From assembly GCA_021735285.1 (NCBI GenBank), contig JAIPHI010000173.1:1-5613 (forward strand): DNA of 5,613 nucleotides, read 5' to 3'. The notes below the pieces were generated by a model. That model searched no databases. It had not been told where the DNA came from and worked only from the letters and a program-made list of their open reading frames with translations. The translations under genes were made by a program, and so were the position numbers. The stretch is from Fidelibacterota bacterium (GTDB taxonomy: Bacteria; Fidelibacterota; UBA2242; JAFGTP01). Shown here one piece after another: positions 1-5,331 of the stretch. Numbering within the stretch: the stretch's first letter is position 1; the number at the start of each line of letters is the position of its first letter.

Positions 1-625
1 CCTTAGCCACAATTTCAATCACGGCCTGTTCATCAGTTTCCGGACTGGAAATTGAGTAGTCGACCTCCTGCCATTCTGAGCCTGATGTCTCAAGTGACAC
101 TTCTTCTATTAGTTCGTCCTCAGAATTTTTTAACCTCAAACTCATTTGTACAACGCCTTGCTCAGGTTTGAGCCAAACTGATCCATTATAATCATAACCA
201 TCCTGAATATAGATCCGCTTCTGGCGGATCCCTGCGCTACCACTATTGGCCTCCAGGCGCACACTTTTCTTACCACTTTCAAACTTCACATTTGCAATCT
301 TAACAGTACCATTCTCAGAAAAAGCTTCCCAGTAGGTTTTAAAATCATCGGCTTCAAAGCCCCGGCCTCTAATTTTTTCGGCAAATAATCCATCAACAAC
401 CGAATGATTAATATGTTCCAGGAAATGGCCGTAAATATCCCTGTCAATCCTTCCCATCACCCGATCTGTATCCACCAGTAACACAGAAATACCTGGCTCA
501 CCGGCTTTTACACTTTTCTTTTCAGAACAGGAACTTAGCCCCCACGAAATAATCCCCATTAAAATAAGGACTATAAATTTGAATGCAGCATTCCTGTTTT
601 TCATGTTAATTCTTCGGAATAACAT
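1..625 (-). CDS. GH51-like alpha-L-arabinofuranosidase lipoprotein, N-terminal part (cut by window edge)
   Basis: An open frame runs from ATG at 625 off the left edge: 208 codons, no stop. The N-terminus has basic residues, a hydrophobic stretch (about 16-30) and a lipobox LSSC with Cys33, so a lipoprotein signal peptide cleaved by signal peptidase II is likely. Residues 64-71 (IYGHFLEH) followed by DGLFAEKIRGRGFE match the N-terminal strand of GH51 alpha-L-arabinofuranosidases, which release terminal arabinose from arabinan and arabinoxylan. Residues from about 107 on look like the CBM4/9-type beta-sandwich often inserted before the GH51 barrel. The catalytic glutamates lie outside the window. 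I chose ATG 625 because GGGGG sits 4 bases upstream, the same spacing as the GGAGG of the ATPase gene. ATG 604, in frame, would also give a good signal peptide (Cys26). GH51 assignment is by recalled motif, so subfamily and substrate are uncertain. Confidence 0.8.
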   Translation of the reverse strand, partial: MLFRRINMKNRNAAFKFIVLILMGIISWGLSSCSEKKSVKAGEPGISVLLVDTDRVMGRIDRDIYGHFLEHINHSVVDGLFAEKIRGRGFEADDFKTYWEAFSENGTVKIANVKFESGKKSVRLEANSGSAGIRQKRIYIQDGYDYNGSVWLKPEQGVVQMSLRLKNSEDELIEEVSLETSGSEWQEVDYSISSPETDEQAVIEIVAK

Positions 626-1131
626 AATTCCCCCTTTTTATTTATGAAATAAATTTGGTTCCTTCTTAAATTGAGTGGATAAAAAAAATAGTAACTTCGT
701 AATTTAGCATAAACCATTATAATTAAAATAAATTTTCTACAACAACCAACTTTTTTCTACATAAAATAACGTTAAAAACTGTCCAATACAATTTAGGCAC
801 ACAGGGAATAAAAACTTACATTTATCGTAAAATAACTTTTTAAAGTATATACGGATAGAATTAATATCAACCTATATTCAACTATTATTTCAATTGTAGA
901 ATAGTATAATAAATAATAACAAACTAACAAACTGTTTTTTCTAATTTAAAACTCCCCTATGATTCTAATTGAAAATTTCCCTGGTTAATTAATAATATTC
1001 CAGTATTATATGATAATTAATACTGGGGAAAATCAAGAAGGATAACTTGTAAAAAAATATTTTAAATTTGATTTTTAAAAATACACCATAATTTAAAATA
1101 TCCTTCATTTGCTAAATAAACAATAGTAAAT
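626..1131. other. AT-rich non-coding spacer upstream of the GH51 gene
   Basis: About 500 bases of very AT-rich DNA with frequent stops in all frames and no credible gene. It must carry the leader and probably the promoter of the minus-strand GH51 gene. I see no convincing -35/-10 pair or operator that I would defend. The one clear structure is the hairpin at 1000-1026, listed separately. Confidence 0.6.
1000..1026. repeat. Hairpin in AT-rich spacer
   Basis: Perfect 9-base arms (ccagtatta at 1000-1008 and taatactgg at 1018-1026) flank a 9-base AT loop. A related block, ctggttaattaat, lies just to the left around 981-993, so the region has overlapping dyad symmetry. No T-run follows on either strand at the distance expected of a terminator. 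It could be a protein-binding dyad or a chance AT-rich palindrome. Confidence 0.5.
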
Positions 1132-1300
1132 ATTGAGATTAGCACCACGTTTCAACGTGGTGGATAGGACAATATAACACCTCTTATTAGTATGCTTCAG
1201 CATACTTCCCGAATTTCTGGAAGCCTACTGAAGTAGGCTAAATATTATTTAGTGAGAATGTTTTTTTCCACCAGGCTAAAGCCCTGGTGCTATTCTCAAT
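1132..1300. repeat. Composite palindromic element with four hairpins and outer inverted arms
   Basis: Outer arms at 1132-1147 and 1285-1300 are inverted repeats matching at 15 of 16 positions; the only mismatch is t1139 against t1293. Inside are four hairpins with different stems but similar loops. 1143-1162: caccacgt/acgtggtg, loop ttca. 1189-1206: agtatgc/gcatact, loop ttca. 1222-1239: agcctac/gtaggct, loop tgaa. 1269-1289: caccagg/cctggtg, inner loop taaa with one bulged base. The first two carry TTCA on the plus strand and the third carries it on the minus strand, so the halves face each other. This resembles REP/BIME-type or other non-autonomous hairpin-mobilised elements. No transposase is encoded inside, and the mobilisation link is inference. 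Confidence 0.7.
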
Positions 1301-1397
1301 CTACTAAGCTTTGGATATTACGGAAACCTTCAAGGTATTTCCTTCGCACCTGGAGTATTTTTTGAAAACATTTCTCATCTTCAGTCTTATCTTTCAT
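1296..1397 (-). CDS. Possible 33-residue ORF or gene remnant, unrecognised
   Basis: An ATG at 1395-1397 opens a 33-codon frame ending at TGA 1296-1298. The product begins MKDKTEDEKC and ends FRNIQSLVD; it is lysine/glutamate rich, looks helical and has no signal peptide. The open frame extends about 20 codons further upstream without a start, so this could be the tail of a broken gene. No Shine-Dalgarno is visible before the ATG. The stop codon lies inside the right arm of the composite palindrome at 1132-1300, which suggests the element either supplied the stop or truncated the gene. I recognise no family. It may equally be a chance frame. Confidence 0.25.
   Translation of the reverse strand: MKDKTEDEKCFQKILQVRRKYLEGFRNIQSLVD
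1322..1342. repeat. Imperfect hairpin with TTCA-type loop
   Basis: ggaaacc at 1322-1328 pairs with ggtatttcc at 1334-1342 if two bases (ta) bulge; the loop is ttcaa. Stem sequence differs from the four hairpins of 1132-1300 but the loop core is the same, so it may be a decayed member of the same set. Confidence 0.4.
1362..1390 (+). promoter_or_regulatory. Weak candidate sigma70-type promoter for a plus-strand transcript
   Basis: TTGAAA at 1362-1367 is followed after 17 bases by TCTTAT at 1385-1390. The -35 is close to consensus (TTGACA) and the -10 matches TATAAT at four of six positions. Its only support is placement: initiation near 1397 would give a transcript of about 100 bases ending at the terminator at 1466-1499. 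In AT-rich DNA such pairs arise by chance, and Bacteroidota use a different promoter consensus. Confidence 0.2.
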
Positions 1398-1465
1398 AAA
1401 GTATCTTAGAGAGCCCAAAAATCTAGGTAAAGTGTCATTATTTCCTATATTAAGATTGAAGATTC

Positions 1466-1499
1466 AAAGGGTGCTTACTTTGTGAGTACCCTTTTTTTT
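1466..1499 (+). terminator. Rho-independent terminator, plus strand, no obvious gene upstream
   Basis: gggtgctta (1469-1477) and tgagtaccc (1483-1491) form a 9-bp RNA stem with two G-U pairs and a 5-base loop. It is followed by eight T residues (1492-1499). The aaa at 1466-1468 can extend the stem into the T-run. The T-run is on the plus strand; on the minus strand only three T follow, so termination is mainly plus-directed. No plus-strand protein gene ends before it. Confidence 0.75.
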
Positions 1500-1517
1500 A
1501 TTTCATGGTAAAGGTGT

Positions 1518-1543
1518 GGCGAAATTGAGGCGAGATTGAGGCG
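1518..1543. repeat. Short tandem repeat of an 11-base unit
   Basis: ggcgaaattga (1518-1528) and ggcgagattga (1529-1539) are adjacent copies differing at one base, followed by a third start, ggcga, at 1540-1544. A 7-bp snap-back palindrome (gaaaaag/ctttttc, 1543-1558) begins where the third copy breaks off. Function is unknown; it could be a directly repeated protein-binding site or replication slippage. Confidence 0.6.
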
Positions 1544-1634
1544 AAAAAGTGCTTTTTCCTTGCCATTTTAGGCAATATTTATAGCGACTTGCAAAAGTTT
1601 TGTCTGATGTAGCATAACTATCCTTAGTTGTGGA

Positions 1635-1668
1635 TTTTCCTGAAGCCTTTAATAGGCTGAAGGGAAAA
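1635..1668. repeat. Nested imperfect hairpin
   Basis: Inner arms agcct (1644-1648) and aggct (1654-1658) surround loop ttaat. Outer arms ttttcc (1635-1640) and ggaaaa (1663-1668) pair around internal loops tga and gaag. The inner stem AGCCT resembles the stem of the hairpin at 1222-1239. No T-run follows, so it is not a terminator. Confidence 0.4.
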
Positions 1669-1819
1669 ATAGATCTAAAAAAATATTTATGACAAATTAT
1701 ATTTACTATTTTATAAGACAATTTATATGAAAATCGCTATAAAGAATATGATATATAATTCAAAGCTGTATATAGGAAAGAAAGCTGGCTTGAAAGCAGG
1801 GGAAAAATTTCCTGAATTC

Positions 1820-1852
1820 AACCTTTCAAAGGTTTGAAACCTTTGAAAGGTT
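1820..1852. repeat. 33-base near-perfect palindrome made of two tandem small hairpins
   Basis: The two 16-base arms (1820-1835 and 1837-1852) are exact reverse complements around a single central g at 1836. Each arm is itself a small palindrome (aacctt-tca-aaggtt and its partner), so the DNA can form one long cruciform or two adjacent hairpins. It lies directly downstream of the tRNA-Phe terminator in the minus direction. The loop core TCA/TGA again echoes the elements at 1132-1300. Confidence 0.75.
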
Positions 1853-1893
1853 ATAATAAGAAAGCCCCCTGCAAGTCAGATGCTTACAGGGGG
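1853..1893 (-). terminator. Rho-independent terminator of tRNA-Phe
   Basis: On the minus strand CCCCCTGTAAG pairs with CTTGCAGGGGG (11 bp, one G-U; plus-strand positions 1865-1875 and 1883-1893) around a 7-base loop. A pyrimidine tract CTTTCTT follows. It starts 11 bases after the tRNA 3' end, so it ends the tRNA transcript before the palindrome-rich spacer. Confidence 0.85.
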
Positions 1894-1904
1894 TTAATAC
1901 TTTG

Positions 1905-1977
1905 TGGCTCGGGCCGGAATCGAACCAGCGACACAGTGATTTTCAGTCACCTGCTCTACCGACTGAGCTACCAAGCC
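1905..1977 (-). tRNA. tRNA-Phe (anticodon GAA)
   Basis: The minus strand folds into a complete 73-nt cloverleaf. Acceptor GGCTTGG pairs with CCGAGCC (one G-U). The D-arm is GCTC/GAGC with loop AGTCGGTA. The anticodon stem GGTGA/TCACT encloses loop CTGAAAA, giving anticodon GAA, which reads UUC/UUU. The T-arm is GCTGG/CCGGC with loop TTCGATT. The discriminator base is A. The next genomic bases are CAA, so the 3' CCA is not encoded and must be added by tRNA nucleotidyltransferase. The gene stands alone, downstream of the permease operon on the same strand, with its own terminator. The roughly 100 bases between it and the permease stop are AT-rich and likely hold its promoter, which I cannot pinpoint. 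Confidence 0.97.
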
Positions 1978-2076
1978 ACTTATCAAATATCGCTTAAAAA
2001 GCGGTGTAAATTTATTGTATAAAAACTATAAATCAAATATTTTTTTGAAGATTTTATAAAGGAGAATAATTATCTA

Positions 2077-3303
2077 TCATTCATATCTTAAAGCTACAAT
2101 AGGATCAAGCTTCGCAGCCTTCATAGCAGGATAAACACCAAATACAACTCCAATTATCAATGAAAAACCAAGGCCAAGAATGATCGACCAGAGCGGAATT
2201 ACGGGTGGCATGTGTAAAAATGCACTTACAAGCGCACCAATGCCAGCACCAGCAAGAACTCCTAACAATCCACCGGCAAGACATAGAATTACGGCTTCGG
2301 TCAAGAATTGATTTAAGATATCAGCTTTCCGGGCACCAATTGCTTTTCGCACACCAATTTCTCGGGTTCTCTCAGTAACTGAAACAAGCATAATGTTCAT
2401 GATCCCTATACCACCAACTACTAAGGATATTCCACAGATTATTACAGCCGCAATAAAAACAAAACCTGTCAAATCTTTGAGTGTATTCATAACTGTATCT
2501 TGAGTAGCAATTTCAAAATCGTTTTCTTCACCAGGTGGTACTTTTCGGATAACTCTGAGAGACCGGATAGCTTCTTCCATGGCTTGCGGAACCATTTCCG
2601 GCGATTTGGCTTTGATCATGATCGAGATATTACGATTTTTACCAAATGTTTTTTTAAAAGTAGTAGCTGGAATAGCAACCAGATTATCCTGGCTTTGCCC
2701 AAAATCCTGTCCCTGTTCATCCAGTATTCCGATAACCTGGAATCTTTTACCCATAGCTTTGACTTCCTTACCAATCGGGTCCAGATAAGGAAAAAGTTCC
2801 TCTACTATATCTACCCCCATGACCATTACATTTCTTCTTTGTTCCAGATCATAATCTGTAAAATAGCGTCCCTCTTTAATATGTCTATTTTGTACTTCCA
2901 GCCAGGAACGATCAGCACACCAGGTCTGGATATTAGGTTTGGTAGTCTCATCACGATAGCTCATTCTGCCGCTTCGAGCTATTTCAACCGGACTCATTTT
3001 GTCGATGGCTTCGAAATCATATCTTCGCAGTCTTTCCAGCTGCTCAAAGGTTATATCCTGTCTATTATGGTACTTATCATCCAGTCGGCCCATTTGCACA
3101 GCAGGATACTTCTGTACTGTAAAAGATGAACCACCAAGAACAGATAAAGTATCTCGCATATAGGCTTCCAAAGCTCCAATTATTGACATCATCCCAATCA
3201 CAGCCATTACTCCTATAATGATACCCAAAGCCGTCAGGAAAGAGCGTAATTTATGCCCTTTAATTGTATTAATAGCTAATCTGTAACCTTCACTAAAATT
3301 CAT
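2077..3303 (-). CDS. MacB/FtsX-family ABC transporter permease, second of two
   Basis: A 408-residue inner-membrane permease of the type-VII (MacB/LolC/FtsX) ABC superfamily. It has a cytoplasmic start and TM1 at about 20-44, then a large periplasmic MacB_PCD-type domain (about 45-278). Three helices follow (about 280-307, 333-363, 368-393). The family signature GGIGIMNIMLVSVTERTREIGVR begins at 297 and continues to KAIGA; it forms the end of TM2 and the cytoplasmic segment that contacts the ATPase. The protein ends KLDPIVALRYE, the usual C-terminus. No ATPase domain is fused, unlike E. coli MacB. Such proteins do not form a channel; they pass ATP-driven motion to the periplasm to move lipoproteins, peptides or drugs. 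ATG 3303 gives the normal family N-terminus; ribosome-site match is weak. It lies 103 bases after the first permease, and probably pairs with it. Substrate unknown. Confidence 0.93.
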   Translation of the reverse strand: MNFSEGYRLAINTIKGHKLRSFLTALGIIIGVMAVIGMMSIIGALEAYMRDTLSVLGGSSFTVQKYPAVQMGRLDDKYHNRQDITFEQLERLRRYDFEAIDKMSPVEIARSGRMSYRDETTKPNIQTWCADRSWLEVQNRHIKEGRYFTDYDLEQRRNVMVMGVDIVEELFPYLDPIGKEVKAMGKRFQVIGILDEQGQDFGQSQDNLVAIPATTFKKTFGKNRNISIMIKAKSPEMVPQAMEEAIRSLRVIRKVPPGEENDFEIATQDTVMNTLKDLTGFVFIAAVIICGISLVVGGIGIMNIMLVSVTERTREIGVRKAIGARKADILNQFLTEAVILCLAGGLLGVLAGAGIGALVSAFLHMPPVIPLWSIILGLGFSLIIGVVFGVYPAMKAAKLDPIVALRYE

Positions 3304-3406
3304 GATTTTTTCTAGTCCTGATTATTATGAATCTAAATTTAATAGTAATTATCAATTTTTTATGCAACTGGAGGTTTTACATCGACACAGTCGATGTACT
3401 CCATAA
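3304..3406 (-). promoter_or_regulatory. Intercistronic gap with an 8-bp hairpin between the two permease genes
   Basis: Arms tacatcga (3378-3385) and tcgatgta (3391-3398) pair perfectly around a 5-base loop, 8 bases after the stop codon of the first permease. On the minus strand the sequence after the stem is AAAACC, not a T-run, so this is not a standard terminator. It may stabilise the 3' end of the upstream message or be a processing site that sets the ratio of the two permeases. It could also be another short palindromic repeat like those near 1132-1852. No separate promoter for the second permease is evident. Confidence 0.55.
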
Positions 3407-4639
3407 TTATTCATAATGCAAACTCTCGATGGGATCCAGTTTGGCAGCTTGATGAGCGGGATAGAGACCAAAGAAAATCCCAATAAACCAGGAAAAGCCC
3501 AGTCCCATAAAAACTGACCAGAGTGGTACAGAGGCTGGAAAAGGTGTTGCAGCACTGATACCAATTGCCACAAAATAACTTAGTATTAAAGCAATTATCC
3601 CTCCGAGACTGCAAATAATTACCGATTCTACTAAGAATTGAAAAGAAATTATACTATTAGTCGCACCAATTGCTTTTCTGATGCCGATTTCTTTTTGGCG
3701 CTCGGTAACCGAGACCAACATGATATTCATGATGCCTATGCCTCCTACAAGAAGAGCCAGAGTTCCGATTCCTATTGCTGCCGTATAAAGACCATTGGTC
3801 AGACTGTCATATTGTTGCTGGATCGTCTCCTGTTGATTAATACTAAAATTATCCTCAGTTCCAGGTTTAAGACCTCTTGAAAAGCGCATTAGATAGCGCA
3901 ATTTTTCTTTGGTTGCTTCAAACATAGCCTGCTCAACAACCTGAGCCTCGATACTAATGCTCCTATGATAGCCGAAATTCTTAAAGAATGATCCGATAGG
4001 AATGTAAACATTAATATCCATATCATTGCCAAAAAATTTACCTTTCTTTTCCATCACTCCGATCACATAAAATGGTTTCCCATTTATCTTAACCCGTTTG
4101 CCAAGTGGTTCTTTATTCTCAAACAATTTTTCCTTGATCGTATTACCAATAACTATCCGGTTCTTGCGCCTATCAATTTCCAGATTGGTAAAAAAGCGGC
4201 CCTCAGCTATAGAAATATTACTTACTATTTCAGACTCTTTTGTAACACCATTAATTGGCACTTCAGTTAATTTGTCACCATCAAATTTTAATTCCCGGCG
4301 AGTACTAAGCGAAGGTGCAATAATTACATTTTCATCATCAGTATGCTCCACTAAATATTTATAATTTTGCATACTAATATCGGGGCGATTGCGATATTTA
4401 TACCAATCACCATGGCTCATCCAGGGATACTTTTGGATGTAAAGCGTATTACTTCCTAAAAAGGATAATCTATCTTTGAACCCTTCGTTTAACCCTGAAA
4501 TAATAGAAGCCACTGAAACCACTGTCAAGACTCCAATAATTATCCCCAGAGTGGTGAGCACAGAACGCATTTTATGCTCTTTTAAAGCCTTAAGAGCAAT
4601 AATAATATTTTCTTTCAACTTTATAAGGAGAGTTATCAC
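3407..4639 (-). CDS. MacB/FtsX-family ABC transporter permease, first of two
   Basis: A 410-residue permease paralogous to the one at 2077-3303. TM1 lies at about 26-50, a periplasmic MacB_PCD-like domain at about 51-282, and three C-terminal helices at about 284-309, 335-362 and 371-394. The signature GGIGIMNIMLVSVTER starts at 299 and is followed by QKEIGIRKAIGA; the protein ends KLDPIESLHYE. The periplasmic domains of the two permeases share short blocks (for example IQKYP/VQKYP, EGRFFT/EGRYFT) but are otherwise quite different, which suggests two specialised subunits and not a recent duplication. The start is GTG 4639, overlapping the ATPase stop by four bases (GTGA), typical of coupled translation; GAGGAG lies about 10 bases upstream. 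An in-frame TTG eight codons in is a less likely alternative. Probably forms a heterodimer with the second permease. Confidence 0.93.
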   Translation of the reverse strand: MITLLIKLKENIIIALKALKEHKMRSVLTTLGIIIGVLTVVSVASIISGLNEGFKDRLSFLGSNTLYIQKYPWMSHGDWYKYRNRPDISMQNYKYLVEHTDDENVIIAPSLSTRRELKFDGDKLTEVPINGVTKESEIVSNISIAEGRFFTNLEIDRRKNRIVIGNTIKEKLFENKEPLGKRVKINGKPFYVIGVMEKKGKFFGNDMDINVYIPIGSFFKNFGYHRSISIEAQVVEQAMFEATKEKLRYLMRFSRGLKPGTEDNFSINQQETIQQQYDSLTNGLYTAAIGIGTLALLVGGIGIMNIMLVSVTERQKEIGIRKAIGATNSIISFQFLVESVIICSLGGIIALILSYFVAIGISAATPFPASVPLWSVFMGLGFSWFIGIFFGLYPAHQAAKLDPIESLHYE

Positions 4640-5331
4640 TTTTTAACTACTCCTCTATCCTGTGCAATATTACCATCAAGAATATTAATTATCCTATGAG
4701 CATGATTGGCTACATGCTCTTCATGGGTTACCATTAGAATGGTATTCCCCTTTTTATGAAGTATATCGAAAAGTTCCATGATCTCTTCACCTGTTTCAGA
4801 ATCCAAATTACCGGTCGGTTCATCCGCTAATAATAGAGAAGGCCTATTGACAAGAGCTCTGGCAATTGCAACTCGCTGTCTCTGACCACCTGACAGTTCG
4901 TTCGGGTTGTGATCTTTTCTATGACCTAATTTAACCTGTTCCAGAGCTTTCTCGGCTCTTTTTTTACGCTCATCTGCTGGCAAGCCACTATAAATAAGAG
5001 GTAATTCAACATTGTGAAGCGCACTTGCTCTTGGTAACAGGTTAAAAGTTTGGAAAACAAAGCCTATCTTTCTATTTCTAATTCTTGCCAGAGTATTATC
5101 ATTCATCGTATGAACTTCTTCTCCTTCAAGAAAATACTGACCTTCCGTAGGAGTATCCAGACAACCAATGATATTCATCAATGTAGATTTACCCGAGCCG
5201 GAAGGTCCCATAATAGAAACATATTCATTATTTTTAATTGCTAAATCAATTTTTCTAAGAGCATGGACAGGTACTTTATCCTCTCCATAAGTTTTGCGAA
5301 TATTTCTAAGGTCTATAAGCGGTACTTGCAT
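4636..5331 (-). CDS. MacB/LolD-type ABC transporter ATP-binding protein
   Basis: A complete 231-residue ABC ATPase. Walker A is GPSGSGKST (42-50), Q-loop Gln94 in FVFQTFNLLP, signature LSGGQ (146-150), Walker B LLLADE (166-171), D-loop NLDS (175-178) and switch His203 in VTHEEH, so every catalytic motif is intact. The sequence style (NIIGCLDTPTEG, LADEPTGNLDS) is that of the LolD/MacB/FtsE/YknY subfamily, which powers lipoprotein release, export or cell-wall regulation and does not act as an importer. It would sit on the cytoplasmic face of the inner membrane as a dimer beneath the two permeases encoded next. Start ATG 5331 is set by GGAGG four bases upstream. The upstream gene stop TGA directly abuts this ATG, and its own stop overlaps the next gene, so translation is coupled both ways. 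Which member of the subfamily it is cannot be told from sequence alone. Confidence 0.95.
   Translation of the reverse strand: MQVPLIDLRNIRKTYGEDKVPVHALRKIDLAIKNNEYVSIMGPSGSGKSTLMNIIGCLDTPTEGQYFLEGEEVHTMNDNTLARIRNRKIGFVFQTFNLLPRASALHNVELPLIYSGLPADERKKRAEKALEQVKLGHRKDHNPNELSGGQRQRVAIARALVNRPSLLLADEPTGNLDSETGEEIMELFDILHKKGNTILMVTHEEHVANHAHRIINILDGNIAQDRGVVKK

Noticed and set aside
1261..1289. Terminator formed by T-run 1261-1267 with hairpin 1269-1289
   Set aside because: The T-run precedes the hairpin on the plus strand and reads as A on the minus strand, so it is in the wrong place for either direction.
1503..1721. 72-codon minus-strand frame between the orphan terminator and the 33-base palindrome
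   Set aside because: It starts at TTG with no ribosome site, crosses the tandem 11-mers and the nested hairpin at 1635-1668, and matches no family I know. Likely a chance frame, although its C-terminal half is less AT-biased and could be a remnant.
1132..1852. CRISPR array
   Set aside because: The palindromes differ in stem sequence, spacing is irregular and there are no constant direct repeats with unique spacers.
1905..1977. tRNA-Phe as an integration site for a genomic island
   Set aside because: No integrase gene and no duplicated 3' tRNA fragment is visible in the window, so there is no direct evidence of site-specific integration.
1991..2003. Small hairpin cgctt-aaa-aagcg as terminator of the permease operon
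   Set aside because: Only a 5-bp stem and no T-run after it on the minus strand; too weak to call, and it lies in the likely tRNA leader.
1834..2022. 62-codon plus-strand frame over the tRNA
   Set aside because: It is the antisense of tRNA-Phe and its terminator; the cloverleaf on the minus strand explains the sequence.
2500..3129. 209-codon plus-strand frame opposite the second permease
   Set aside because: Antisense shadow of a well-supported MacB/FtsX permease; no family resemblance or ribosome site.
3352..3614. Two short minus-strand frames at the end of the first permease
   Set aside because: Out-of-frame overlaps of the conserved permease C-terminus, which has intact family motifs in its own frame.
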